Made by a program: the position numbers and the translations under genes. This document shows, piece after piece, positions 38,191-47,361 of a DNA stretch of 64,000 nt (position 1 is its first letter; the number at the start of each line of letters is the position of its first letter). The stretch spans positions 248,001 to 312,000 of the forward strand of contig NZ_LDJG01000003.1 in the NCBI RefSeq assembly GCF_001431425.1, in the 5' to 3' direction. The notes beneath the pieces are model-generated. The model was not told where the DNA came from and ran no database searches. It was given only the letters and a program-made list of their open reading frames with translations. The DNA comes from Stenotrophomonas nitritireducens (GTDB lineage Bacteria > Pseudomonadota > Gammaproteobacteria > Xanthomonadales > Xanthomonadaceae).

Positions 38191-38862
38191 ATGCGCAGAC
38201 CACCGCACCCTGCCCCGGAAAAGCCCACGCTGCCGCCGCGCCCGGCGGTGGAACTGCAGCGTCGTGGCGAACTGCGCGTGGAGCGCTTCCTCGACGTCGC
38301 CATCGAGGTATTCAACGAGAAGGGCTACCAGGGCGCGCGGCTGTCGGACATCGTCAAGCGCGCCGGCGGTTCGCTGGCCACCCTGTACCGCGCCTTCGGC
38401 GACAAGGAAGGGCTGGTGCATGCGCTGATGGAGCGCAGCATCCGCGACTTCGGCAAGGAGGTGGAGGAGCTGCTGGATTCGCCGCTGCCGCCGGCACAGG
38501 CGCTGGAAGAGGCGGCCTGCCACATGGTCGAGGAGATCCTCAGCCCGGCGCGCATCGCCTGCCACCGCATCATCACCGCCGAAGGCAACAGCCAGCCGGC
38601 CCTGCGCGACTGGTTCCGCGCCCACGGCATCCAGCCGGCGGAGCGGCTGCTGAGCGAATACTTCGCGCGCGAGACCCGCGCCGGACGCCTACGCATCGAG
38701 GACCCGGACCTGGCCGCCGATCATTTCTACATGCTGGTGTTCGGCGGGCTGATCATCCGCTCCATCAACGGCTGGGTCGACGGCACCCAGCTGCCACAGA
38801 TCCAGGCCCGCGCCCGCTCGGCGGTACGGATGTTCCTGCAGGGCGCCCTCCCCCGTTCCTGA
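38191..38862 (+). CDS. TetR-family repressor
   Basis: The 223-residue protein has a TetR helix-turn-helix at about residues 30-75 (AIEVFNEKGYQGARLSDIVKRAGGSLATLYRAFGDKEGL, seen in pieces). The C-terminal half is the TetR_C-type ligand domain. It is on the same strand as, and directly ahead of, the decaheme cytochrome gene, with an inverted-repeat operator candidate between them. It most likely controls that module (inference). The ligand is unknown. Confidence 0.92.
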   Translation: MRRPPHPAPEKPTLPPRPAVELQRRGELRVERFLDVAIEVFNEKGYQGARLSDIVKRAGGSLATLYRAFGDKEGLVHALMERSIRDFGKEVEELLDSPLPPAQALEEAACHMVEEILSPARIACHRIITAEGNSQPALRDWFRAHGIQPAERLLSEYFARETRAGRLRIEDPDLAADHFYMLVFGGLIIRSINGWVDGTQLPQIQARARSAVRMFLQGALPRS

Positions 38863-38885
38863 ACGCCAGCCTGCTGCGCTGCAGC

Positions 38886-38934
38886 TTGACCTGAACGCAG
38901 GCTTTCCCAAAATCGCACCGTAATCGCAATTACG
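38886..38934 (+). promoter_or_regulatory. Promoter and candidate TetR operator ahead of the decaheme cytochrome module
   Basis: A -35 box TTGACC (38886-38891) and a -10 box CAAAAT (38908-38913) are 16 bases apart. Just after the -10 is a perfect inverted repeat, CGTAAT-CGCA-ATTACG (38919-38934), which covers the likely transcription start. AATCGCA is also repeated directly. This is where a repressor such as TetR would block polymerase. Confidence 0.6.
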
Positions 38935-38978
38935 TTGTTGTCACCCACCCATCGGCAGGGACGACAAAGGAGAGGCAC

Positions 38979-40022
38979 GTGCGGTTCTATCTCGCCTTCG
39001 TGATGCTGCTCGCCACCGCGGTGCTGGTTTCGGCGGCCTGGCTCGCCCCGGTCAAGGCCGACGCCTCGGCGCAGGCGGTCAAGCTGCCCGAGACCCGGTT
39101 CGCCTCCACCGTTTCCGGGCATGGCTTCGACGCTCCCCCCGGCTTCGCCGATGCCGTCCCCGCGCGCAACCAGGCGCATCCGGAAGCCAAGGCGGTCGGC
39201 GAGCAGGTCTGCACCGCCTGCCACGCCAAGGAAAACGACAACTTCGCCCACACCGCGCACGCGCTGGGCATGCAGGTGGCGCTGGCCGCCAATCCTGCCA
39301 CCGCCACCTGCGAGGCCTGCCACGGCCCGGGTTCGGTACATGCGGCCAACCCGACCGCCAAGGGCTCGATCATCGCCTTCACCCACGAGGGCGGCACGCC
39401 GGTGGCCAACCAGACCGAAAGCTGCCTTGGCTGCCACTCCGGCGGCCCGCGCGATGTGTGGCTGGGCTCGATCCACCAGCGCAACGACCTGTCGTGCAGC
39501 GACTGCCACAACCCGATGCAGAAGTTCTCCGCCGAAGGCCTGACCGCCAAGCAGTCGGTGAGCGAAACCTGCGCCACCTGCCACAAGGACATCCGCCAGC
39601 AGTTCAACCGCCGCTCGCACATGCCGCTGCCGGAAGGCCAGATCAGCTGCGTGGACTGCCACAATCCGCACGGCACGCTCAACGCCACCCTGCTCAAGAC
39701 CGACACGGTCAACGAGACCTGCTACCAGTGCCATGCCGAGAAACGCGGGCCGTTCCTGTTCGAGCACGCCCCCGTGCGTGAAAGCTGCCTCAACTGCCAC
39801 CAGGTGCACGGCTCCAACCAGCATGCCCTGCTGGTCGCGCCGGTCCCGATGCTGTGCCAGCAGTGCCACTCGCATACCCGCCACCCCAACGACCTGCAGA
39901 CGGAGTTGTCGCTCGGCAACGGCATGACGCCGGACGAACGCCTGATGGGCCGCGGCTGCATCACCTGCCATGCGCAGGTCCACGGCTCCAACCACCCCTC
40001 CGGCCCACGCCTGCACAAGTAA
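38979..40022 (+). CDS. Decaheme c-type cytochrome, DmsE/MtrA/PioA family
   Basis: The 347-residue protein has an N-terminal signal or anchor segment and ten CXXCH heme sites, at residues 78, 111, 149, 173, 198, 224, 248, 270, 293 and 327. This count and length match MtrA, PioA, MtoA and DmsE, which form a heme wire plugged into an outer-membrane barrel. It starts with GTG after a strong AGGAGAGG site. The barrel gene starts 12 bases downstream. MtrA-type, MtoA-type and DmsE-type members cannot be told apart by eye. Confidence 0.95.
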   Translation: MRFYLAFVMLLATAVLVSAAWLAPVKADASAQAVKLPETRFASTVSGHGFDAPPGFADAVPARNQAHPEAKAVGEQVCTACHAKENDNFAHTAHALGMQVALAANPATATCEACHGPGSVHAANPTAKGSIIAFTHEGGTPVANQTESCLGCHSGGPRDVWLGSIHQRNDLSCSDCHNPMQKFSAEGLTAKQSVSETCATCHKDIRQQFNRRSHMPLPEGQISCVDCHNPHGTLNATLLKTDTVNETCYQCHAEKRGPFLFEHAPVRESCLNCHQVHGSNQHALLVAPVPMLCQQCHSHTRHPNDLQTELSLGNGMTPDERLMGRGCITCHAQVHGSNHPSGPRLHK

Positions 40023-40034
40023 CGGGAGGACGCC

Positions 40035-42566
40035 ATGCACATGTGGAAACGCCCCCACGCCTGCCGCTGGTCGCTGCTGCCCCTCGCCCTGCTGGCCGGC
40101 CTGGCCCAGGCGCAGGACAGCGGCTCCGGGATCGACCTGCAGTTCGGCAACTGGCTTGATCCATCCGGCCGCGTCGGCTGGCGCGGCTGCGATCCGGATG
40201 GCACCAGCTGGCTGACCGCGGCGCCCAAGCGCACGCCCACCGGCTTCCTCTATGGCTGCAATCCGCAGATGCCGGCACTGAAGCCGGCCGGCGACGGCGC
40301 CTGGCAGTGGGCGGGCGACGTCGCGCTGGGCTACCTGCATGTCAGCGGCGACACCGCCAACACCAACTGGCGGCGCTTCCGCGACCCGGACGACGGCCTC
40401 GTCCTGCAGGCCGATTTCAGCCTGCGCCGCGCCGCCGACGGCAGCTATGCCGACGTGCGCCTGAGCCGGCTGCAGCGCGACAACCAGTACTACCGCGCGG
40501 TGCTCGGCCAGGCCGGGCGTTACAAGGTGCAGGCCTTCGCGCGCAGTTCGCCCAATGTGCTCAGCGGCAACGCGCGCTCGATCTGGGACGGTGTGGGCAG
40601 CGACCATCTCACCCTCAAGCCGGGCCTGGCCGCGGCCGGCAGCAGCTCCGCGCAGGTCGCGGCCATTTCCGCCGCGCTGCCGCTGACCACGCTGTCGGTG
40701 GTGCGCGACAAACAGGGCGTGAGCATCAATTACCTGCTCAACCCGCGCTGGACCACCTACGCCAGCCTCACCCACGAAGAACGCAAGGGCGCGCGCCCGT
40801 TCGGCGGCCCGTTCTTCTTCAACTACCCCTTCGCCAACAATGGCGGCATCTACGAGATCCCGCGCCCGATCGACGACAGCACGCTCAACTTCACCGGCGG
40901 CTTCCGCTTCGTCGGCAACCTGTGGCGCAGCGACTTCAGCTACACCGGCTCGTTCTTCCGCCATGCCAGCCGCGGCTACAGCTACGAAGTGCCGTTCGCG
41001 GTGACTTCGGTGGCCGGCGCCAGTTCGCCGCCGCTGTACCAGGGCTCGTTCGCTTATGAGCCGGACAACGACTACCACCGCATCGGCGCCAGTTTCAGCC
41101 GCAGGCTGCCGGCATGGAAGGGCGATTTCACCCTCGCCGCCGCGCTGACCACCATGCGCCAGAACGACCGTCTGCTGCCGCCGATGGACTGCCAGGGGCA
41201 GTTCGGCCAGAACCTGGCGCCGCCGTTCATCGCCAACTGCGCCAACTGGAATACCACCGCCGCGCTGTCGCGCGACCGCGCCGACATGGCGATCAACAAC
41301 CAGAAGTTCGACGCCCGCCTGGTGCTGCAGCCCATGGACGGGCTGACCTGGCGCAGCACCGCGCGCTACCTGCGCGAGGACTACGCCGGCACCTACTGGT
41401 CCTACAACCCGCTGACCGACCAATGGGGCTATATCGCCGAGAACGGCTCGCAGGGCTCGGTGGTGCCCGGCGAAATGGGCGTATGGGACGGCGGCGCCAA
41501 CAGTTCGGTGCTCACCCGCATCCGCAACCTGCCGCTGGACAAGGAGACCCGCGAGATCTCCACCGGCATGGATTGGCGCCCCTCCACCCGCAACACGCTC
41601 GGCGCCACCTACACCTTCACCTGGATCGAGCGCGCCCACCGCGAGGTCGCCACCACCCGCGACAACGCGGTGAAGCTGAGCTGGAACAACCGCACCGCCG
41701 ACTGGCTGAGCTTCCGCGCCAACTACACCTGGCTGGATCGTGGCGGCAGCGCCTACTACTACGACCCCTACGAGTTCACCTTCTCCAGCTCGCTGCCCGG
41801 CTTCGTCGAACCGGCCGGCGGCCTGAGCCCGCATACGGTCGCGGCGCTGCGCAAGTACGACATCGCCTCGCGCACCCAGCAGAAGCTCGACCTGATGGCG
41901 ACCTTCGTCCTGCCCCGCGACATGACCGTGTACGTTTCCGCGCGCGGCGACCGAAACCATTACGACGCGCAGATCGGGCGGCGGAAGCTGGACAGCTACG
42001 CCACCAGCGTGCAGTGGGAATGGCAGCCCAACCCGGACACCACCGCCAGCGCCTGGTATGGCCACGACCGCTCCGAACTGGTGTTCGCCAACGTCAACGA
42101 CGCCGTCGGCAGCGATCCGGAACTCGGCGGCCCGACCTATCCCGAGGCCAGCCGCTGGTGGATGGACGATACCCAGCGCAACCACTACGCCGGCCTCAAC
42201 CTCAGCCGCCGGCTCGGCCGCGCCACCCTGGACCTGGCCTGGAACTGGACGTCCTCGCGCGGCCGCACCGGCTACCGCATGAATTCGCCCGACGCACTCA
42301 CCGTGCCGGCCAACGCGCCGCTGGCCAGCGGCAGCTATCCGCTGATGGTCTACCGGGTCAATACGCTCACCGCCGGGCTGTCGATGCCGCTGGGCCGGCG
42401 CACGCGGCTGCGCGTGTTCGACACCTGGGAGCGCGGCAATCTCTCGGACTGGCACTACTTCGGCTTCGAGGACACGCTGGTCTACGACCACCGCGTCTAT
42501 ACCGATGGCGGCCCGTCCAACTACCGCGTCAACCTGCTGGGGATGATGCTCGAGGTGGCGCTATGA
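40035..42566 (+). CDS. MtrB/PioB-family decaheme-associated outer membrane beta-barrel
   Basis: The 843-residue protein has a signal peptide ending in GLAQA (about residue 26), then alternating strands typical of a large barrel. The MtrB/PioB pattern is visible in WQWAGDVALGYLHVSGDTANTNWRRF and the repeated GLDYR/Y-rich hairpins. The last strands end in [11 protein letters not shown]. These barrels insulate the decaheme wire across the outer membrane. Two cysteines near the N-terminus (GWRGCDPDG, LYGCNPQ) are present, but there is no CXXC. Its stop overlaps the diheme cytochrome ATG. Confidence 0.9.
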   Translation: MHMWKRPHACRWSLLPLALLAGLAQAQDSGSGIDLQFGNWLDPSGRVGWRGCDPDGTSWLTAAPKRTPTGFLYGCNPQMPALKPAGDGAWQWAGDVALGYLHVSGDTANTNWRRFRDPDDGLVLQADFSLRRAADGSYADVRLSRLQRDNQYYRAVLGQAGRYKVQAFARSSPNVLSGNARSIWDGVGSDHLTLKPGLAAAGSSSAQVAAISAALPLTTLSVVRDKQGVSINYLLNPRWTTYASLTHEERKGARPFGGPFFFNYPFANNGGIYEIPRPIDDSTLNFTGGFRFVGNLWRSDFSYTGSFFRHASRGYSYEVPFAVTSVAGASSPPLYQGSFAYEPDNDYHRIGASFSRRLPAWKGDFTLAAALTTMRQNDRLLPPMDCQGQFGQNLAPPFIANCANWNTTAALSRDRADMAINNQKFDARLVLQPMDGLTWRSTARYLREDYAGTYWSYNPLTDQWGYIAENGSQGSVVPGEMGVWDGGANSSVLTRIRNLPLDKETREISTGMDWRPSTRNTLGATYTFTWIERAHREVATTRDNAVKLSWNNRTADWLSFRANYTWLDRGGSAYYYDPYEFTFSSSLPGFVEPAGGLSPHTVAALRKYDIASRTQQKLDLMATFVLPRDMTVYVSARGDRNHYDAQIGRRKLDSYATSVQWEWQPNPDTTASAWYGHDRSELVFANVNDAVGSDPELGGPTYPEASRWWMDDTQRNHYAGLNLSRRLGRATLDLAWNWTSSRGRTGYRMNSPDALTVPANAPLASGSYPLMVYRVNTLTAGLSMPLGRRTRLRVFDTWERGNLSDWHYFGFEDTLVYDHRVYTDGGPSNYRVNLLGMMLEVAL

Positions 42567-43318
42567 AAGGTTCCACCCTGCTCCTGCTCGTCCTGGCCGG
42601 CAGCCTGCTCGGCCTCGCCCATGCCGCCAGCGGCGCGGACGACGAGACGCCCGCCCCCGCGCTGCATCCCCGCTACCTCGACCTGCGCGCGGCCCCGCGC
42701 ATCGCCGGCAACGCCGCCGCCGGCAAGGAAAAATCCCAGGTCTGCAGCGCCTGCCACGGCGACGACGGCGGTGGCACCGCCCCGCCCTTCCCCAACCTCG
42801 GCGGCCAGCGCGCGGACTTCTTCTACTGGCAGCTGGTCGAGCTGAAACGGGGACGCCATCCTTCGCCGATGACCCCTCTGGTCAGCACGCTCGACGACCA
42901 GGACATGCGCGACCTGGCGGCCTACTACGCCAGCCTGCCGCTGCACCCGGCGAGGGCCGACGCCGGCGACACGCCCGCCGAACCGGCCGATGCCGCCCTG
43001 CTCGAACGCGGCCGCGACCTCTACCTGCATGGCGATGGCGCCAAGGGCATCCCGCCCTGCCAGGGCTGCCACGGCCCCGATGCCCGCGGCATGCGCGATG
43101 CCGACGTCGCCGACCGGAACGGGCGCACGCCGTATGCGACCTTCCCGGTACTGCGCGGCCAGCAGGCCACCTACCTGCAGAACAAGCTTGCCGAATACCG
43201 CGATGGCGACCTGCAGGATTCCACCAGCGATTTCATCATGAGCGGCGTCGGCAAGCGGCTGGACGAGGACAGCATCCAGGCCGTGTCGGCCTGGCTTTCC
43301 AGCCTGCGTGAAGACTGA
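42563..43318 (+). CDS. Diheme cytochrome c, c4-like
   Basis: The 251-residue secreted protein has two cytochrome c domains with heme sites CSACH (61-65) and CQGCH (166-170). Likely axial methionines are in SPMTP and FIMSGVG. The layout is that of cytochrome c4, a periplasmic carrier between quinol or donor complexes and terminal oxidases. The ATG overlaps the barrel stop (ATGA), so it is made together with the conduit. A signal peptide ends near HAASG. Confidence 0.93.
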   Translation: MKGSTLLLLVLAGSLLGLAHAASGADDETPAPALHPRYLDLRAAPRIAGNAAAGKEKSQVCSACHGDDGGGTAPPFPNLGGQRADFFYWQLVELKRGRHPSPMTPLVSTLDDQDMRDLAAYYASLPLHPARADAGDTPAEPADAALLERGRDLYLHGDGAKGIPPCQGCHGPDARGMRDADVADRNGRTPYATFPVLRGQQATYLQNKLAEYRDGDLQDSTSDFIMSGVGKRLDEDSIQAVSAWLSSLRED

Positions 43319-43446
43319 GCATGCAGATGCCGGCGCATGCTTGCCCTGCGACATTGCGTCGCTTGCCATCCCACCCCGCCGGCGACAGCATGGCCGGCCA
43401 GCCGCCCGCAGCGGCGTTCCCCTCCCCGCAGACAGGAGCTTTGAAG

Positions 43447-43902
43447 ATGTTCCGCAAACTGATCGTCGCATCCACCCTGGCCCTCGGCGCCGCCGGTGCC
43501 GCCCATGCCGCCGACACCTGCTCGGCGAACCTGGAGGGCAACGACGCCATGCGCTACAACATGGCCAACATCGACGTCCCCAAGAGCTGCGCCACCTTCA
43601 CCATCAACCTCAAGCACACCGGCAAGATGGCCAAGAACGTGATGGGCCACAACGTGGTGGTCGCCAAGACCGCCGACATGTCCGGCATCGATGCCGACGG
43701 CATCAAGGCCGGGCTGGCCGCCGACTACATCAAGGCCGGCGACGCGCGCGTTATCGCCCACAGCAAGGTGGTCGGCGGCGGCGAGAGCACCACCCTCAGC
43801 GTCCCGGTGGCCAAGCTCACCGCCGCCGGCGCGCCGCTGTCGTTCTTCTGCAGCTTCCCCGGCCACTCGGCGCTGATGAAGGGCACCCTCACCCTGAAGT
43901 GA
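43447..43902 (+). CDS. Azurin (type 1 copper protein)
   Basis: The 151-residue protein has a signal peptide cleaved after AHA (residue 21). The copper ligands expected for azurin are all seen: G67-H68 (MGHNVVV), C135, H140 and M144 in [15 protein letters not shown]25 and C48 would form the usual disulfide. The start at 43447 has a GGAG site. It follows the diheme cytochrome by 128 bases in the same direction, so it is likely another periplasmic carrier of this module. Confidence 0.95.
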   Translation: MFRKLIVASTLALGAAGAAHAADTCSANLEGNDAMRYNMANIDVPKSCATFTINLKHTGKMAKNVMGHNVVVAKTADMSGIDADGIKAGLAADYIKAGDARVIAHSKVVGGGESTTLSVPVAKLTAAGAPLSFFCSFPGHSALMKGTLTLK

Positions 43903-44039
43903 CCGCCGCGGCGCGGGCTGGCCGTGCCAACCGCGCCGTCTTCGGCTAATCTTCACGGACCCGCAGGCGACCGCCGCGGTGCCCGGCGACGGGATGGCTG
44001 GGGACCAGCCCATCATCGTTCTTCCTAGCGAGCAAGCGG

Positions 44040-44792
44040 ATGTTCAAAGGTTTGGCAGGTTGGTTCCACCGGCTGGGTTCCCCCGCCTATTTCGATGCCT
44101 TCGCCGCCCGCTGGTCGCCCTGGTGCTACATCGCCTCGCTTCCCCTGTTCGCCTTCGGCCTGTGGCAGGCGCTGGCGGTGGTGCCGGCCGACTACCAGCA
44201 GGGCGACAGCTTCCGCATCCTTTACATCCACGTGCCCTCGGCCTGGATGAGCCTGTTCGTGTTCGGCCTGATGGCCTTCTACAGCGCCATCGCGCTGATC
44301 TGGCGGATCAAGCTGTGCGAGATCCTGGCCATGGCCTGCGCGCCGATCGGCGCGGCCTTCACCCTGGTCACCCTGCTCACCGGCAGCCTCTGGGGCAAGC
44401 CGATGTGGGGGACCTGGTGGGACTGGGACCCGCGCCTGACCACCGAACTGATCCTGCTGTTCCTGTACTTGGGCGTGATGGGCCTGTACGGCGCCATCGA
44501 CGACCGCCGCGCCGCCGCGCGCGCCGCCGGCCTGCTGTCCATCGTCGGCGTGGTGCTGCTGCCGGTCATCCGCTATTCGGTGGTGTGGTGGAATTCGCTG
44601 CACCAGGGCCAGACCATCCGCATGTTCGGCGAGTCGAGCATGGACGGCAGCATGGTCCTGCCGCTGTGGCTGATGGTGCTGGCCACCAAGTTCTGGTTCG
44701 CCGGCTCGCTGCTGGCCCGCGCCCGCGCCGACAACCTGCGCCGCGAAGCCGGCAAGGCCTGGGTGCGCGAGCGCGTGGAGAAACTGACATGA
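44040..44792 (+). CDS. ccmC: Heme exporter protein CcmC
   Basis: CcmC loads heme onto CcmE in the periplasm. The 250-residue protein has six membrane segments and the tryptophan-rich heme motif [18 protein letters not shown] at about residues 123-140. Conserved histidines lie in YIHVPSAW and NSLHQG. A 137-base gap follows azurin, room for a separate promoter. The ccmD ATG overlaps its stop. Confidence 0.96.
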   Translation: MFKGLAGWFHRLGSPAYFDAFAARWSPWCYIASLPLFAFGLWQALAVVPADYQQGDSFRILYIHVPSAWMSLFVFGLMAFYSAIALIWRIKLCEILAMACAPIGAAFTLVTLLTGSLWGKPMWGTWWDWDPRLTTELILLFLYLGVMGLYGAIDDRRAAARAAGLLSIVGVVLLPVIRYSVVWWNSLHQGQTIRMFGESSMDGSMVLPLWLMVLATKFWFAGSLLARARADNLRREAGKAWVRERVEKLT

Positions 44793-44968
44793 CCTATTTC
44801 CAGTACGTTGCCCTGGCCTACGCCGTGTTCTTCGTGGTGTTGGCCTGGGACTTCGCCGTCCCGCGCCTGCAGGTGCGCCGGCAGCTGCGCGAGGTACGCA
44901 ACCGGCTGGCGCGCGCCAGCCGCAACGCCGCGGGCGCCGTGCCCAGCGACGAGGAATTGAGCCGATGA
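44789..44968 (+). CDS. ccmD: Heme exporter protein CcmD
   Basis: CcmD is a 59-residue single-pass membrane protein that helps release heme-loaded CcmE. One membrane segment ([16 protein letters not shown]) is followed by a basic stretch, as in the family. The ATG and stop overlap ccmC and ccmE by four bases each. Confidence 0.9.
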   Translation: MTYFQYVALAYAVFFVVLAWDFAVPRLQVRRQLREVRNRLARASRNAAGAVPSDEELSR

Positions 44969-45432
44969 GCCCCACCCAACGCCGCCGCCTGCTGCTCGTA
45001 CTGCTGGTGGTCGCCGTGGCCGGCATCGCCGCCGTACTGGTGGCCACCGCCCTGCAGCGCAACATCGCCTATCTGTACACGCCGGCCGAAGTGAAGGCCG
45101 GCAAGGTCGCGCCCGACGCGCGCTTCCGCCTCGGCGGCATGGTCGCCAAGGGCTCGTTCCAGCGTGCGCCCGGCGCGCTGCTGGCGCGCTTCGAAGTGAC
45201 CGACGGCGACGCGCAGCTGCCGGTGACCTACGACAAGATCCTGCCCGACCTGTTCCGCGAGGGACAGGCGGTGGTCGCCACCGGGCGCATGGCCGGCGGC
45301 GTGTTCGTGGCCGAGGAGGTGCTGGCCAAGCACGACGAGACCTACATGCCCAAGGAGCTGGCCGACAAGATGGGCGTGGCCCATGGCAAGCACCAGGTCC
45401 CGGCCGCGGCCGCGCCGGCGGAGTCGCGCTGA
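44965..45432 (+). CDS. ccmE: Periplasmic heme chaperone CcmE
   Basis: CcmE covalently binds heme and hands it to CcmF. The 155-residue protein has one N-terminal membrane anchor and a beta-barrel domain. The heme-binding histidine is H123 with Y127 in AKHDETYMP, the expected HXXXY motif. Start and stop overlap neighbours, so it is part of the tightly packed ccmCDEFGHI unit. Confidence 0.96.
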   Translation: MSPTQRRRLLLVLLVVAVAGIAAVLVATALQRNIAYLYTPAEVKAGKVAPDARFRLGGMVAKGSFQRAPGALLARFEVTDGDAQLPVTYDKILPDLFREGQAVVATGRMAGGVFVAEEVLAKHDETYMPKELADKMGVAHGKHQVPAAAAPAESR

Positions 45433-47361
45433 GTGCTCGCCGAAGTCGGACAGATCCTGCTGATCCTGGCCCTGCTGGCGGCGCTGCTGCAGAGCGTGCT
45501 GCCGCTGCTCGGCGCGCAGCGCGGCATCGCCCCGTTCGTGGCCATCGCCCGCCCGGCCGCGCTGCTGCAGCTGACCATGGTGCTGGGCGCGTTCGTGGTG
45601 CTGACCGTGGCCTTCGTGCGCCAGGACTTCTCGCTGCGCTACGTGGCCGAGAACTCCAACTCGCTGCTGCCGATGATCTACCGCTATTCGGCGGTCTGGG
45701 GCGCGCACGAGGGCTCGCTGCTGCTGTGGACCCTGGTGCTGGCGCTGTGGTCCGCGGCGGTGGCCGAATTCTCGCGGCGCCTGCCGCCGGTGGTGGTGGC
45801 GCGCGTGCTGGCGGTGATGGGCCTGATCAGCGTCGGCTTCCTGGCTTTCCTGCTGTTCACCTCCAATCCGTTCGAACGCCTGCTGCCGGCGCCGGTCGAA
45901 GGCCGCGACCTCAACCCGCTGCTGCAGGACCCCGGGCTGATCATCCACCCGCCGATGCTGTACCTGGGCTACGTCGGCTTCTCGGTGCCATTCGCCTTCG
46001 CCATCGCCGCCCTGCTCGACGGCCGCATCGACGTGCGCTGGCTGCGCTGGACCCGCCCGTGGACCAACGTGGCCTGGGCCTTCCTCACCCTCGGCATCGC
46101 GCTGGGCAGCTGGTGGGCCTATTACGAGCTGGGCTGGGGCGGCTGGTGGTTCTGGGACCCGGTGGAGAACGCCAGCTTCATGCCATGGCTGGCCGGCGCC
46201 GCGCTGCTGCATTCGCAGGCCGCCACGGAAAAGCGTGGCGTGTTCGTCGGCTGGACCCTGCTGCTGGCCATCACCGCATTCGCGCTGTCGCTGCTGGGCA
46301 CCTTCCTGGTGCGCTCGGGCGTGCTGACCAGCGTGCACTCCTTCGCCGCCGATCCGGCCCGCGGCCTGTTCATCCTGGTCTTCCTTGCGCTGGTGATCGG
46401 CGGCTCGCTGCTGCTCTACGCGCTGCGCGCACCGGCGATGGGCGCCCAGGCCGACCCGCGCCGCGCCTACGCGCTCAATTCGCGCGAGGGCCTGCTGCTG
46501 GCCAACAACCTGCTGCTCGCCTGCGCCTGCGCGATGGTGCTGCTGGGCACGCTCTACCCGCTGCTGGCCGATGCGCTGGACCTGGGCAAGGTATCGGTCG
46601 GACCGCCCTACTTCGGCACGTTGTTCCTGCTGCTGATGACGCCGCTGGTGCTGCTGCTGCCGTTCGGCCCGCTGACCCGCTGGCAGCGCGAACAGGGTCG
46701 GCGCACGCTCGCCCTGCTGGCACCGTGGGCGGCGCTGGCCGTGGCGCTGGGCATCATCGGCTGGTTCATGGCCCCGCAGGGCAGGTGGAAGACCGCCATC
46801 GGCATCGCCGCCGCGGTGTGGGTGGGTGCCGGCACGCTATACGTGCTGTGGCAGCGCCTGCGTAGTGGTGGACGCCCCAACGCCGAGACCTGGGGCATGC
46901 TGATCGCCCACGCCGGCATCGCCGTGTTCCTGGTCGGCGCCCTGCTGGTGGAAGCGCTCAGCATCCAGCATGAAGTGGCGCTGGCGCCGGGCAAGGCGGT
47001 CGAAGCCGGCGGCTACCGCCTGGAATTCGAGGGCGTGGATGCCACCGACGGCCCCAATTACCACTCCGACCGCGGTCACGTGCGCGTGTTCCGCGGCGAC
47101 CGCGAGGTCGCCCTGCTGCATCCGGAAAAGCGCATGTACGCCAGCGGCGGCATGCCCATGACCGAGGCCGGCATCCATCCGGCGCTGGGCGGCGATGTGT
47201 ATGTTGCGCTCGGCGAATCGCTGGGCGATGGTGCCTGGGCGGTCCGCGTGCAGGTCAAACCCTTCGTCCGCTGGATCTGGCTGGGCGCGCTGCTGATGGC
47301 GCTGGGTGGCTTCGTCACCGCCGTCGACCGCCGCTTCCGCCGGCTGCCCGAGAAATCCTGA
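45433..47361 (+). CDS. ccmF: Cytochrome c heme lyase subunit CcmF
   Basis: CcmF ligates heme to apocytochrome c together with CcmH. The 642-residue protein has about 14 membrane segments and the WWD motif GWGGWWFWDPVENASFMPWL (about residues 234-253). Periplasmic histidines are in IIHPPMLYLGY and LLHSQAA. It starts with GTG immediately after the ccmE stop, and its TGA shares a base with the ccmG ATG. Confidence 0.96.
   Translation: MLAEVGQILLILALLAALLQSVLPLLGAQRGIAPFVAIARPAALLQLTMVLGAFVVLTVAFVRQDFSLRYVAENSNSLLPMIYRYSAVWGAHEGSLLLWTLVLALWSAAVAEFSRRLPPVVVARVLAVMGLISVGFLAFLLFTSNPFERLLPAPVEGRDLNPLLQDPGLIIHPPMLYLGYVGFSVPFAFAIAALLDGRIDVRWLRWTRPWTNVAWAFLTLGIALGSWWAYYELGWGGWWFWDPVENASFMPWLAGAALLHSQAATEKRGVFVGWTLLLAITAFALSLLGTFLVRSGVLTSVHSFAADPARGLFILVFLALVIGGSLLLYALRAPAMGAQADPRRAYALNSREGLLLANNLLLACACAMVLLGTLYPLLADALDLGKVSVGPPYFGTLFLLLMTPLVLLLPFGPLTRWQREQGRRTLALLAPWAALAVALGIIGWFMAPQGRWKTAIGIAAAVWVGAGTLYVLWQRLRSGGRPNAETWGMLIAHAGIAVFLVGALLVEALSIQHEVALAPGKAVEAGGYRLEFEGVDATDGPNYHSDRGHVRVFRGDREVALLHPEKRMYASGGMPMTEAGIHPALGGDVYVALGESLGDGAWAVRVQVKPFVRWIWLGALLMALGGFVTAVDRRFRRLPEKS

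Noticed and set aside
38979..40022. DMSO respiration cluster (DmsE name)
   Set aside because: No molybdopterin DmsA or DmsB subunit is encoded near the decaheme gene, so the module cannot be called a DMSO reductase system.
38727..42491. A 1254-codon open frame on the minus strand opposite the decaheme cytochrome and barrel genes
   Set aside because: The plus-strand genes carry heme motifs and barrel signals; the antisense frame is Val/Ala/Gly/Arg-rich with no recognisable motif.
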